Shown: piece after piece, positions 45,415 to 58,659 of the stretch
Position numbering within the stretch: the first letter of the stretch is position 1
Layout of the letters: the number at the start of each line of letters is the position of its first letter
NCBI GenBank assembly: GCA_950295325.1
Contig: OX485803.1
Location: forward strand, 70,261,554-70,325,553
Reading direction: 5' to 3'
DNA from: Polytrichum commune
Lineage: Eukaryota; Streptophyta; Polytrichopsida; Polytrichales; Polytrichaceae
DNA length: 64,000 nt
Program-made: the position numbers and the translations under genes
The notes under the pieces: model-generated
Seen by the model: the letters and a program-made list of their open reading frames with translations, nothing else
Told to the model about the DNA's origin: nothing
The model's database searches: none

Positions 45415-45740
45415 TACCTTGAGGTGTCACTTACCTCATTTTGAAGTGAATTATTCTAGTAGGTTATATTGATGATTAATAGCTTATAGGTTATCATAGG
45501 TGTCAACTTATGGCACTTGCTAGCGTTCAAGTGCACTTACTAATATCTTGGCATGAGTATGTTCAATATTGTTATGAGGCACATGCCTATGTCACATGAT
45601 GGTTTGCAAGTTGACTAAAATGCACACAACTGATAAGTCTTTTGCCATAATTTAGCATGCTCAAGAATATGTTCCTCTTCAATAATAAAATGTACATGCA
45701 TGACACTTGTCATCAATAAACTCAAAATAATCTTCCCCTT
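45415..45740 (+). repeat. Dispersed repeat family R, copy 1
   Basis: The word order is: ACCTTGAGGTGTCACTTACC, GGCACTTGCTAG, AAGTGCACTTACTAATATCT, TGTTATGAGGCACATGCCTA, GACACTTGTCATCAATAA. The same order occurs at 51590-51990 and, in reverse orientation, at 48345-48640 and 50635-50860. No terminal inverted repeats or coding sequence are evident. Confidence 0.65.
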
Positions 45741-48344
45741 GCATACTAAAACACAACACTATGATCTAAAGTACCCCATGCTGTTGCTCTAAATGTCATA
45801 ATGAAAATACATTTTCACTAAAAGGATTACTCAATAAGGCTGACATATGAAATCATATTGGCAATTAGTGGGCGTGACACTTTGAGACCTCTAGGCAACT
45901 AGTTTAGGCTATTTGCAAATAGTTCACACAACATTCAATACTACAAACAGTGTAATTGTAAATGTATGCCCACTTGATTAAAATTTTAGTCGACTAGGAT
46001 TAAATGGGAGATCGAGCTTTCCAATGGCTCGACATGATTTCCTTTCCACCTTAAGATTTCATGTCATATGATAGCCTTCGTCTTTTCAATTAACACCTTG
46101 TGACCTTCATGGGTACGTTTGAGGGGCATTGTAAATCCAAGTTTTCTTAAGTACCCTAACCTCTGCTTCTTGACCTTACCTTAATTGGTCATGTATCTTT
46201 ATTACTTGAGTATCTTCTTCCCTAATATGATAAAGTGTTTGTGAGCATCAAATTTGATCTCCATTTGTGTAAGGTGAGTGATTAAGTTTCCAAGTGATCC
46301 GGATATTGGTATACTTAGGCATCCAAGTTTGACTTCCGCATGTCTAAAGTATTTAAGTTGCTCAAGTGATTTATTTCCAAATTGTCCACCTTCGAATTTC
46401 AAGTCCAAGTAATTCTCAAGTTTTTATGTTGATTATTGTTTTCGAGTAATCCTCAAGTTTCTAAGTTCTGAACGAAGAACTTAAGTAGCTAAGATCCCGA
46501 GCCCTTCAACGAGTCTCGGGCTCTTTGCGTTCCTCAATTTTCTTCAAACTCCCGAAGTGATTTAACCCCTAAACACTCAAGCCTTCACATTTCATTTTCA
46601 AGCACCTTTAGTACTAGTGTTAAGAATTTATGTTATGTAGCAAAACGAATTATAATGTTATCTTTCAACTGTACCGATGTGAACAAAACCATCATGTGTT
46701 CATGTAGTGAAATTGTAAGTCAATAAGACCACATTCGCTAGGTCATATTGGCATGTGATCATGGTCTTCATCTAGGGGGGCATCTAGAGAAAACCTTGAT
46801 TTTTTTTCTTTTCGTTTCATGACCATTTCGGTCATGCCACAAATTTTAGAAAGTTGGCAACTTTGCCATAATAGGTTAAGTGAATGAATTATGAGTTACT
46901 CCCAAAAATTTAGGTTTTTTTGAAAAACTAGATGAAGTCCATCACCCTCAAGTTGGAGGGCCCCATGAGGTCATTTTGTGAAAGTTCCCCTTTTTCATGG
47001 AGCAAGCAACATGTGCACTAAGTTTTTTTCCAAATTCATTTGGTCATGTTGTGCACAACTGTCACCTTGTCCTAAGGATTTTAAAAAATAAAAAATAAAA
47101 AATAAAACCATCCAAATTGGGCATCATATGTGAAAGATATTGGATCCTGAATTTGTCTCCTGCATTTGAGCAACACATGGAATTGCCCCCCCCCCCAAAA
47201 AAAAAACAATGCCAACCTAATAAAAAATCCTACACGCTTCATTTTTTTTAAATGTTATTTTGACCCTAATGAATCGCAAATTCAATGGCGACCCATTTTG
47301 AGTTGCTTGAGCATTTAAAAGTTAAGTACTTCTGAAAGTTTATCTAAGAATCTCAAATACCTAAGTTCTTATAATTTTTTTCATAAAGAATCAAGTAATC
47401 AAGTAATCAAGTTCGTCAATCTCTTCAAAAAGCCTCGAGTAAAAGTTCAAATATCTCATCCAAGGTACAAAGGTATCATTGTAACATTACGTGTGTTACG
47501 TTGTTTACGATATTTAGTACATGCCTTTAATGTACGGAAGGATTATTGTTCTTGGCCCTAGGTGGATCGTAGTACTTTGTTCCTTTGGGTCTCGTTTTGT
47601 ATCATCGTGTGTATCATCCCATCCTTGTGGCATAAATTATGTCATACATTGTCTCCTAGATTCATATCCAATTGAGTCATAACTTATATTATTAGACCAA
47701 AGTCATAGACTTAATTACTTGCAACATAAATGAGAAGCCTACACTCGTTAGCATCTTAAGGAACAACATGGGCATGAATAAACTCACGGCATGGAGATCG
47801 TAAAATCTCAATACCAAACAATGTTAAATGTCGTAACTATATCATTTTTACAAATTTTCCGATCGTCATGGCTTCTAAAGAATATTATGATAAGACTGGT
47901 ATAACTCAATAGGCATTGGTGCATGAAGTTGGAGTATATCAAGCTTAAATTCTAATTACCTATGCAACCGGATCATTATTTACTTAACATATTGGTCATT
48001 ATGATGTTCCATATGAATTTCTGGTCATAATTTTGGAATAACCACCTTTGTTCAACATGCACCAAATTATATGTTCATGCATGCGATATGGCTAGGTCTA
48101 GAATGTAATGTGAACTGCATGAAGTTATGTAATGAAGGGCGTAAACTAGATGACTAGAGGCCTCAAAGTTTCAAGTATGCTAATTGATAATATCATAATG
48201 ATACCGTTCAACATCATGATATTAAGTAATTTTATTACGTGAGAAATAATTTACATGATTTATGATGATATCTAGCGTAGCACAATGGGATCCTTGAGAT
48301 GAAAGTTTTCAAGTGGTTTAGTTTGCGAAGGGATTAATATATTG
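45741..48344. other. Intergenic, AT-rich, no gene recognised
   Basis: No gene recognised. There is an (AAAAAAT)n-type stretch at about 47083-47108 and a C run then A run near 47188-47205. The block around 46240-46500 repeats AAGTTTCCAAGT/AAGTATTTAAGT-like words irregularly. Confidence 0.5.
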
Positions 48345-48640
48345 TTGAGCATAGTATTGGCAACACTTGTCATGTGTTTACATTTTAGTATGTAAGAGGA
48401 AGATATTTTTGAGCACACTAATCTCCAATGTCATTTGTGTATGCTTTAGTCAACTTGTAGACCAATGTATTGTAGGCATACACCTCATAACATTATAATT
48501 GAGCATCATCATGCCAAGTTGTTAGTAAGCACAATTGAACGCCAAGTGTCATGAGGTAACACTGATGATGAAGGTGGTGGTCATTAGAGTAACCTAGCAT
48601 GCACCTCAAAATAGGGTACTAAGTCAAACTATAGATAAAT
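48345..48640 (-). repeat. Dispersed repeat family R, copy 2 (inverted)
   Basis: The reverse complement matches copies at 45415 and 51590 (ACACTTGTCATGTGTT, TGAGCACACTAAT, GGCATACACCTCATAACATT, GCCAAGTGTCATGAGGT, CACCTCAAAATAGGGT). Confidence 0.65.
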
Positions 48641-50634
48641 TCATGTGTGCCTTATGTGGTCACTCTTCTTAGTTGGATGCAAAATGTCAATCGTGACTCG
48701 GCATTGAATGGCCATTGGGCACAAGTTGGATTTGCTAATTAATTCGCATTGGATCATTTAATATCTTGACTTGTAAGTTGTATTTAAGTGGCAGATTACA
48801 ATGGCTAGGTGGGGCTTCAAAAATGAATGCCAAAAAGACGCAAACCGATATTGTAACCCTTAGAATTACAATATTCACTAGGCTTGATAGTCCACATAAT
48901 TGGGGGACCTATATGACCACTCACATTATGACCACAATAAAAATGATCATTTTGACGATAATTAAATATTCATATGAACTCCCAAAATCATGAGGAAAGC
49001 AACAGTTATGGCCTACACTTGGAACTTTTGCTAGGCATTTTGTACTAATCGCATGTTTCATAACGTAGAAGTGGGCTAGTCAAGAAAAAGAAAAACCATT
49101 GAAGATACTAGAAGTAGAGGAATTTAGGTTACCTTCAACTTATGTGTAAGACTAAATGTCTTATGAATGAATCCACACTTTATCCCATGACCATGAAAGA
49201 TTGATATGTTCTTTGTGTGTAACGAAACTTGACACTTTAATATGCTTGCTGCCAACTTCGGACATGCCATAGGGTTTAGGGGCCCGTGGAGTGGACTCTT
49301 CATTGGATACTTAAATGACGTGCTTGGGTCACTGCAAAATTAAACCCCTTATGTATGGGAACTTAAATGTATGGAGAAAAACAAGTATATACGTATTATT
49401 GGTTGGCTAGAAAATGGATTCATGTATTTATACTGAGCTTTTGAAGTGAATGTGATAAATGCCTCCACTACATAATATACAAGATGTAAATCATCACTTA
49501 AATTTTATCACATAAAAATCCACTTTCATTTTTCAAAGAGAAAGTCAATGAACAAATTCCATCCATAGCATGTAACTCAATTACTAGACCAAACAAATGA
49601 AGACTAAAGCACAATAAGTTAGCCACAATATGGAGAGCTCAAAGGATCCCATGAGTTGTCCAAGAGCCTCCAACTTGTAAAAACCTAGAAATCAAGTGCA
49701 AGCCCTAACAAAAATGGACATGGTAGTCATGGAGGACTTTATCATACAGTCATAACAATGGATGAAAACATGAATTGGATGAAACAAACACATCTCTTGT
49801 CAATTTTTTCTTTAAACCTTAAGGCCCCCTTTTGTACATCTACACTTACATTACAAGAATGAATACCCTTTGGAGATGTATGCACTAGGGAAAAAAAAAA
49901 AAAAACCTCTTCCTTACATATATTATGTATGCTAGTGTCTCAAATAATACCCCTTCTTACACTCGCGTTAGTTTGTGGGTGGTATGAAGAGTCCACCCCT
50001 TGGGTTTAGGGCTTAGGGTTTACACATTTTCAAAAAAATAATATAAATATGCAAGATTGCAATTTTGCTTCATGAAACAATAAAGAAAGCATATTTATGT
50101 CATGAGAACCTATAAGGCTCAAGTTTGGGAGTTGGATGGGTGAGAGGTATGCTCATACAATATGTGACAATTCCTTCTCCACCAAAAATTATAAAGGCCC
50201 AATGTATGAAGGGGTGGTTTGGTCCCCATGGTTCTTGGAGTTGGACTCTAGCAGACATTGTAAACCCACGCTTAATCATTTCAATTTCTACATTTGTAAT
50301 TTACTATATATAGTAAAATGTGCAATCAAGTCGCCCACGCTAATTTATTGACATTAACACTATGTTGAACATACATTACCTGCAATTATAACTATTATTT
50401 CATGGCTATAGAAGCAAAGAAACAAAGTTATAAAATTTTGTGATATGCTTTTGACCTGAGGCAACGTGCATGGGTGAACATGCAATTGTTCGCAAAGGCA
50501 ATTGTAATTGCACATATGTATAAGTGTACTTAGCTCTTGATGAGGGGTTCTCTACTTAGTCCTTGATTAGCATGTCTTTGGGATACTTGATATGGAAGTA
50601 AATTTGTGTTCTAGTATGCATTCAACATAGTTAC
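48641..50634. other. Intergenic, no gene recognised
   Basis: The segment 48880-49010 is a copy of the repeat at 36870 and 21370. A diverged relative of the 20477-20909 repeat lies at about 50410-50545. GGGTTTAGGGCTTAGGGTTT near 50003-50022 resembles an isolated telomere-like word. No coding sequence is recognised. Confidence 0.5.
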
Positions 50635-50860
50635 AATGGCAGAATGGCATGTGTTTACATTATAGTACATTATGTAACAGGAAGATTATTTTGAGCACAC
50701 TAATGCCAAGTGCTATTTGCGTATGCTTAAAGTAGTCGATACCATGTACTAGAGCATTGTGTAGCATAATAACACACCTCATAATGTTTTCAAACATAGT
50801 CATGACAAGATATTAGCAGTTAGATACCAGGTATTAAAATATCTTCATATATAAGTACAT
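50635..50860 (-). repeat. Dispersed repeat family R, copy 3 (inverted, partial)
   Basis: Shares AGGAAGAT(T)ATTTTGAGCA, CACTAATGCCAAGTG, TGCGTATGCTTAAAG and ACACACCTCATAATGTT with copy 2. Truncated relative to the others. Confidence 0.55.
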
Positions 50861-51255
50861 ATAAGTTGGCATAGTCATGCCCAAATATCATGCCTAGATA
50901 ACGTAGGTGAGAATAAATACCATAGATTGTATAGTGCGAAGGAGAATTCCTAACGAATAAGGTTGTCCTCACGTTAATAATATAATAGAGCCCACATTCA
51001 ATGTCGTGAAAGATAATTAATGTGGGCCACGCTAACTTTAACCCACAATAGATAATAAATTGGCATAAGTCTTATAGTGAGACGTACTATGAGCCTTCGA
51101 TTCACTACTGTGTGGCCCACAATATACATACACCATAACCGCATTCTTTTAATGTACCATCACAAAAGCTTATTGATACAACGACATATATCAATCTATA
51201 TGGCCACTAGAATAAGAGGACATCTATAATTTATGGCAGAGTAGTACCAGTGTCC
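50861..51255. other. Intergenic, no gene recognised
   Basis: Nothing recognised. Two GTGGGCCAC/GTGGCCCAC-type words lie at about 51021 and 51112 in opposite orientation and may be relics of a foldback. Confidence 0.4.
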
Positions 51256-51522
51256 AGGGCGATTTCCGGGCATAGTTTGGGTCTAGATTCTAGTGTTTCC
51301 AATAATATGAAGCGGTTCCATGTTGACATCTTTCCATTTTCTTTATTAAATGGAGGATATATTCCTTACAGTTTATGTGAATTGAGAGGTAAATTACTGA
51401 TCGTTTTAGAGGAATCTATAGAATATACCCCCATTTAATAAAGGAAACCCGTAGGATGTCAACATGGAACCAGTTGGACTTGCAAACATTAGGATCTCAA
51501 CCGATTATGCCCAAAGATCTCC
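51256..51522. mobile_element. Foldback element, ~267 bp
   Basis: The outer arms GGGCATAGTTTGGGTCTAGA (left) and ATCTCAACCGATTATGCCC (right), and the inner arms GGTTCCATGTTGACATC / GATGTCAACATGGAACC plus TTTATTAAATGG / CCATTTAATAAA, make an almost continuous long hairpin. The loop includes ACTGATCGTTTTAGAGGAAT. It is a more complete relative of the segments at 6592-7015 and 23540-23770. No coding sequence; the target duplication is unclear. Confidence 0.75.
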
Positions 51523-51589
51523 CCCAATCACTGCTTGGACTACACCATTTATGGTATTTAGTGTTGATTGCGTACTATTGTCACGAACC

Positions 51590-51990
51590 CTATTTTGAGG
51601 TGTGTCCTTGGTTAGATTGACGATTAACAACTTCACCATAAGTGTCACCTCATGACACTCGGTGTTCAAGTGCGCTCACTAATTATCTTGGCGTGAACAC
51701 GACATTCAATAGTGTTATGAGGTGCATGCCTATGTTACACAATGGTCTACAAGCTGACTAAATTATACACAAATGTTACTTATCATTAGCGCGCTGAAGA
51801 AATATCTTCCTCTTGCATATTAAACTTGAAACACATGACACTTGCCATTAATTAGTACGCTGAAGAAATATCTTCCTCTTGCATGTGAAAATTTAAACAC
51901 ATTACACTTGCCATTAGTATGTTGAAGAAATATCTTCCTCTTGCATACTAAAACACAAGACTATCATCTACTCGCTATGGGGACTATTTG
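51590..51990 (+). repeat. Dispersed repeat family R, copy 4, with internal triplication
   Basis: Same word order as copy 1. At about 51788-51955 a ~60-bp unit containing GAAGAAATATCTTCCTCTTG and ACACTTGCCATTA is present three times in tandem. The single unit corresponds to the site at 45650-45720 in copy 1, so the triplication is specific to this copy. Confidence 0.75.
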
Positions 51991-52173
51991 TCAGGGTATG
52001 CATAAAGATATTGCCAATGTTTTCTAAAGATGGAATATTTGTGCATGGCATTATTGCACATGGATTAGGTGTGGAAATGACCATGACATATGAGGTAACT
52101 ACTTATTTTGTACATAGTGAATGTGTTTTACTAAGGTGTGATCTATTTTTTGTAGGAATCGCCCCCCCCCCCC

Positions 52174-52404
52174 TTGAAACTTGTCTTCACTAAAGATGAA
52201 GAGGAGATGGATGCCAAAGAGATCAAGGCAAATTGTAGTGGCCTTCACCAAGATGAATGGTTGAATATTGTTTTGTTGTTTGTCAATGAACATGGAAATG
52301 AAGTAGGTAGACGTATTTGTAGAAACTCCAACCCACTTGATTGTATTGATGAACGTGCACTTGGGGATGAAGACATAGGAGTTCTTACATGGTGGAGGGA
52401 ATGA
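52174..52404 (+). other. Possible coding remnant, unrecognised
   Basis: The frame encodes an acidic, soluble-looking segment (DEWLNIVLLFVNEHGNEVGR, then RICRNSNPLDCIDERALGDE) with better amino-acid balance than nearby frames. The same frame is open again at 52450-52665 after a few stops. No family recognised; a decayed exon is possible. A C run at 52163-52172 precedes it. Confidence 0.25.
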
Positions 52405-52669
52405 TGGATATGAGGGCAACTTTCTCTCTAAGCCGTTGGTCCATATCTTGTGCTTTTCATGGTGGGTGTAGTTTCCTCCAACACCAATTGGTCAATGTCA
52501 TTAGGTTGCGGGGGCATACTAGGTTGCAAGCACATTGACAAAGAGAAGAAAAACAAAAATACAACACTACCAAAATACCTAAGCAACACCATATACCCCT
52601 CCAAAAAAAATACACATTTTAGATCTGGATTCTATATGCCAACTCTTCACCATCGAATGTTGTAACCGG

Positions 52670-55320
52670 GAGTGTCTAAGGTATTTTCCTAGGGAGGAGG
52701 TACTTGCATTACACTCCTAGGATGAGACATAGAAAACACATTTGTACATAGGTTTTTGGTTTGGGTCTCGATTAATAAAACCACATAGGAAGACTAAATA
52801 AGTGTAAGATTGAACTCTAAGTGTCACTATAAGGTTAATTGATAGGTCACAATGACTTAGAAATGAAATTGGAGCACCAAACTTATGTAAAACCTTGAAT
52901 TTTAAGGAATTAAAAGATTAAGGAGGGGATTATTAGAGTCACTCAGTGCTGTACATGCAATTGCATAGTCTCTCCCTTACAACCAACCATAATCCAATAG
53001 TCATGACTTGCCTTACCATAAGTTTTTTTTCATTGTAGGAAGTCACAGCTCATCAATAGTCCTTTTGAGTAACCAATAACCACATTTAATGAGGGTCAAG
53101 GGCACGTTGACATGAACACTAGTCTCATCTTAATAGATTGATAATTATGTGGATCACGAAATTGAATAATGACGACCTTGCGGGTCACAACGTTCATGAA
53201 TTTATCTTAGATTTAATAAGGCATTGGGACCATTGTCCTTACTTAGATCGATTGAAGGACAATGATTGTAAGTCGCCAGGGACTATAGGCCATCACATGC
53301 TAGTATCCATATTCATGCCATGGTTCCTTTAACCTTCATTTTAATTTAATTTTAATGATTTAATTTAATTTTTTACATAATTCTTCAATCTCTCAACATG
53401 AGTAATATCTATCTTTACGATTTTGTGGAAGCTATTTCCAACTATAGAAAATATATCCTCTTCCTTTTAAACTTTTATATCACTTCAAGAATTCTCTACT
53501 TTATAAGGCTTAATTAACATACAAAAAAATATTGCAAAAGGCTATAGTCTAGTTAAGGGGTCATAAGCGTCTCGTCTACCGGGTCCCTTAACATGCCATA
53601 GTCTCGTGAGTCCAACAATTATCTAGTAACTATTTGATGACATTCAAATATGTCCATGCTAAGGCTCTCCTTTATACTTGCACTTGGGAAACCTGCCTTT
53701 GTTATGGGATAACTCCACCTATTCACGCTTAGCAGGGGCTTAGTTCACTTTTGGGGACCTGGCTCTTTGTCTACTCAGCCTATCGTTTTGGTTCTAGATT
53801 ATGGACCTCATTGAAACTCTAAGCATGAGACATTTTCGCATGACAACGGTCCAAATTGAGACTATTCCTCACCCTCACTCTTTAATTCAGAAAGGGGATC
53901 ACTTTATGGACTTCCGCTAAAAGACCATAGTCTTGACCGAAAGTAAAATCCAATCTCGTTTCTTTCTCCCTATGACAATGTACAATACACTCCCACATTC
54001 ACAAATATTGACTTGTTAATTTTGACAATGCTCGATCTTCAAATTACATACAACTGGAACTCACCCCCAAATCTTGTAATTTAGACAAGGATACTTGAAC
54101 GCATGTGATTGATTTCCACTCTCTTCCCGAGAGTTTGTACATTGTTAAACAAAATATTCTAAGTCAATGGTCACAACCCTCTGGAAGTTGTAAAGGGTAA
54201 TTCCATAGGGGTATTGCCTTACGCGATAAGGTACATAATTCTTTGTGCAAGACCATTCACTTTCTCGAGGCTATCTGCTTGATCCACACATATCTTATCA
54301 ATTTTACTTTGGTGAACTTCATACCCTCCGTGGAGTTGCCAGTTCACTTTGGAGTTATAACATGCTTCCATTATGTAAAGCAAGACTATGGACCAACCAT
54401 TCGGATCAAACACAAGAATGTTTCCAAGCTTGGCTCTGTCGTGTAAATACCGATCGTGTGTCACTGCAGCTCGAGTACCAACCACCACTAACAAACAACA
54501 CTAAAAACGGCCGTCAACGCCGCATACCGTGATAGCTCGTTCACATGAACCAAGATCCACACTTTCAAGTTCACTCGGACCATGGACATAAGCATTTGAG
54601 TATTAGCAACCCTAAGAGCATATAGTCTTGTCTTTACACTACATACCTGAAACCAGAGTGGTAGGGGGAAGATTATTATCTGGACGATTTTAGATGCATC
54701 CATTCAAACCTCTCATATTCCTCCATTAGTCAGGTGATCTCATCACACACTGTTTAATCCAACAAGGCTATAGTCTTAACACAAAGATTCCCACCCTGAT
54801 CACATCATCAAGACTATGGCACCGAAACAACGTGATACAAACGTTCACTTTCCTCTCAAGCACACAAATATGTAACTTTCCTGAGACAATTGTTACAATC
54901 ACATGAAGATTACACACAACACCTTTGATCAATCAGGGCTTCTCACCCCAAAACATTAAATTATAGATAATGGTCTTTCACAAAGATCTATTCTTAAAAC
55001 AACCTCTCTTTTCCCGAAAGGGCTTTTTTCCAATCTAATCTTCTTAAGGTTTTTTTGACTGTCCTTGTCTATCGCCTCATAGAGTCTATAGCCGAACAAC
55101 AAATTCTAAGGGTTGCACCTGTCTATAGCCATATCCGTATATTCATCACACATTTTCCACATGTCTATGATATATTTACCCTTCACATCTCTCACCAATG
55201 GTCAGCATAGTCATGTTTAACCAAACTAACGGTCTTTTTGGCTTAGAAGTTGCTAATGTTAGTGTTTTTCACTAAATTAAACTTTTGAATGAAGATCTAA
55301 ACCCTGAAATCACCAAAAAT
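52670..55320. repeat. Intergenic with GACNATNGTC-type repeat words, no gene recognised
   Basis: Words such as GCTATAGTCT, GACCATAGTCTTGACC, AAGACTATGGACC and AAGACTATGGCACC recur at irregular 50-450 bp spacing from about 53550 to 55000, resembling the 6.4-8.2 kb and 60.2-61.8 kb regions. The start (52920-53030) shares TACATGCAATTGCATAGTCT with 60236-60265. Probably one mobile-element family whose borders I cannot place. Confidence 0.4.
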
Positions 55321-55364
55321 TTAAAATTAAACTAATCTGACCAAAAAATTGAACTACAACATTC

Positions 55365-57788
55365 ATGTCCATGGTGAACTTCATGAAGGTCCTGGAGAAA
55401 GGGGAACTTCATGTCACCTTGTGTAGGCGTGACATATGCCTTTGTGCGTGGTGTAGAATTTTTGTAGTGTCCAAATCATTGTTTTGTAGGAACCGTTCCG
55501 AGTTCATTGTAGGTGTGCGCCCAAGAGATCATGAGAATTTGAACATGCCACCTTGCAAGCCACTGCTACTTTTAACAACCTTCTGCAAGATTATCTCAAA
55601 AATCGCGCACTCTCCCCAATAGTCAACGTGTCATGGAGACAATGCTCCTTTATGGCACAAAGTGGAAGTATATTTTGGCTACAATCAACCAAGTAAGGAT
55701 TGTGTTTCTTAAAATATATTTACTTTTGTTGTGGGTGTATCAAGCATGTTTCCAATCGATCCACCTTATCTATGTAGGGTATTTTATAGGACAACGCCAT
55801 TAACAATGGATAATGCATTGACCATTTGTATTAGTTGTGTATTCATAATCATGAGTTTTATTGTTTATGCAAGGTGAATGAGAGGTGCAAGCTTAAACTC
55901 ATCTTCCTTTCTAAACTTAGTGATATTTGGCAAACATTTTTCAAACAATATGTGATGAAAAAAACAAACGACAATTTTGCTCGGTTTGGAAAATGTGATT
56001 TTCTTTAGGCTATTATTTCAACTCAAATGCGTGGATCTGTAGCCCACATCGGTTCCTCAAAACAACTACAAAAACATCTTACCCAACAAGACACAATACA
56101 AAATGCTTACTGGTGCATGAGGTCAACACCATGAAGTAGTTTCTATCATTCATGACAAAATGGACCACAAAAATACTACTTCTTTTTGTTTTGCTTCCAA
56201 GAACAAGTACACCTACATGTTTACAAAGTTGCCTTTGTTTGTGACAGGCATGATTGCACATGGCCATGGAGATGAGAGTTATGCTCTTATTCTCTAGATT
56301 TGCAACCAGGAGATTGCAACCATAGTGTTGGATCATTTGCAAGATTCCTTCGCAATTTGGAAACTCCATTGATTTTGACGAATCAGGTGTTGTTTGATGT
56401 GCCCGATGGTCTCCTCTTTACAAGGGAATACTGCATGGGAAAGGAAAATCTGTGCACGGATTGAAAACCACACAAAGTTATTCCATACCTACTGTGCCAC
56501 TTCCACCCTTTTTTTTTTTATGTTTAGTTGGATAATCGTTGGAAGGTTAACAAATGCAAATTCATCAAAGCTTTTTAGTCTATGTTAGTAGCAAAAGGGA
56601 TATTTAGAGAGTTTTTGTATCTTACTTTCTGATTGGTCATACCCACGATGATATAGATGCATCATTCGGGAGATGGAACATGGATTTGTGTGAGAATGAC
56701 TACTCCTCCATGATCTCGTTGTTGATGAAATCAGGTATGGTGAAAGAGGAGGTGGCCACCATTCCACTCATGATCAAAGAGCTTCCAGCCTAGAAGGCCT
56801 TTGTTGAGCCTTTTTTGCCAAGTGGGAATGACATTTTGTTTTGATGTAATAGAACCCAACAATTCAAATTCTTTATTTGGAATGACATTTGGCCAATAAT
56901 GCAATATAAACTAATGAGCAACGTCACGGAGTGGCTTCCAAATAAAGACATGCTCATGTGAAAAGAAAACATCAAAGGCAGACCATCATTACCGGAGGAT
57001 GACCATGTTCCTGCTAGACCTCGCAAAATGAGAAAATTAAAGGACATTTTAATGGTCTCAAAGGATTCATTGATCATTTTCAATAAAATTGCAACCATAA
57101 TAGTGTTGGAGAATATGGTAGGGCACATGGCTCGCCCATCACATATTGGACTAATGTGAAAGAAAAATTGTCTACACCTCTCTCGGATCTCTGGATAGAG
57201 GAAATGTGCTTGCAAGAAAGATTCTGTCCCAAATCTCCAGTTTAGGCCATTTCAAACACTCCACTTCTTCAACCAGTGAGCTTTCAGAGGATCATGGAGT
57301 TGAATCGCATTATGTGGGTCCTAGAAACCAATGACTTATGTTGTCATTACACCCTGCCAATGATGTATTCACTGGACATTTTGTGATCCTTCGGTTGTAA
57401 GATCAAGATATTGATTTCCTGATTTGAATATATCGCACTTTAAAACGATTGGAGTACATGCGTGCCAAATTCAGGTGGAGTAATCGTTCCCACTTCCACT
57501 ACTAGAAACGTAGTAGAGAGATATAGTGAATGGGACAACAAAAATGAATTCAAGTGGAAACAACACCTGAAGTATTCATCTCCCGATTGTCAACCTCTTA
57601 ATTGCATATTGGCCACTTGGCCTTTAGGTCCCTGTGATTATGGGAAGTTGCCAAAAATTACAATCCCCGTGAACCAAGTGAAGTTTGCAAAAGATAACCT
57701 CCGGTGTTGTGAGTTGGCGGAAGGACAAATGGATAGTATGCCGAATGCCCCTCCCACGATAGATCATGGCCTTACTTGCGGTCATTAA
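55365..57788 (+). pseudogene. Decayed transposon-associated protein, copy A (GHTHDDID motif)
   Basis: Pieces in several plus-strand frames line up with one protein: IIHDKMDHKNTTS at about 56145, TKLPLFVTGMIAHGHGDE at about 56218, then YFLIGHTHDDIDASFGRW near 56622, a segment ending SLLMKSGM, then FKFFIWNDIWPIMQYK and LPNKD near 56860, and a lysine/arginine-rich tail near 57010. Stops and frameshifts lie between them. The order parallels copy B at 58.7-59.9 kb. The motif GHTHxDID, with the HDKM and QYK(K)-LP segments, resembles a large plant protein family spread with transposons (likely the DUF7869 type), of unknown activity. The open frame at 57462-57788 (108 codons) may be its C-terminus. 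The 5' boundary is uncertain. Confidence 0.55.
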
Positions 57789-58659
57789 TACTAATGGGCA
57801 CCAAGTTGTTTATTTCTACTGAATCAACTGAAATATTGTCCATTGATGCTTCTCCATGTCCCAAATCCCAACTTAGAATATAATCATTCATTAGTGTGGT
57901 CACAATGTAGTCTCGATAGACTTGCATATTGTATGTTCTTGGATAGGCTAACAACGTTGTGCAATGCAAGTGACTTGGTGATAATTATAAATGCTTGTAT
58001 GCTCACATGGTGGTATATTACCTTTAGAATTGTTGTCATTTTTAACATACTTAATGCCAACTTTATAGTACATCATATTTTGTTGATTTGACACGTTTGT
58101 TCCATTACGTACATGGAAGATTTTGCAATTGTGTTCACAATAATGAATGTCCTAAGCTTCCTATGTCATGTTCCCAAGTTCCCATTGATACGTTTGCATG
58201 TTCTTGGTGGCAAGATCTTGATGAATTGTTCCCATGTCCCCAATGAGTTGTTCCCAATAATATGTTCCTAATAACACATTCACATGTTCTCTATCTACTA
58301 TCCCTTAGGTTGTGTACATATGTTTGTAATGGTGTTCCCATGTTTCCAATAGTATATGATTCTCACTAAATTACCTTATTTTGGAACTCCCAAAAATTTT
58401 GAAAATTTTAATATAGGGTGTATGGTTATTAGTTTTTTGTGTTTTTCTATATTGTTGCTTTCCTATCGATGGCAATGTTGATAGAGATAGCCGTCAACAT
58501 AAATGGCTAACTTCCATCACATCATGGATTTAAAAAAAAAGAAGAAGATGTATGGGACAACTATTTTATTTTGAATGACATCTATACAAGAAAGTAAACT
58601 TCGTTAAAGATATTATAATGCAACGGACAACGTTTGGTCTTTGTTGTTTTGTCTTCAAT
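57789..58659. other. Intergenic; irregular ATGTTCCCA repeats
   Basis: No gene. At about 58168-58345 the words GTTCCCAAGTTCCCA, TGTTCCCATGTCCCCA, GTTGTTCCCAATA and GTGTTCCCATGTTTCCA form an irregular, degenerate short repeat. Confidence 0.5.

Noticed and set aside
57462-57788. 108-codon frame as an independent small gene
   Set aside because: It follows the decayed GHTHDDID protein in the same direction and may be its C-terminal piece; no start context or independent domain was seen.
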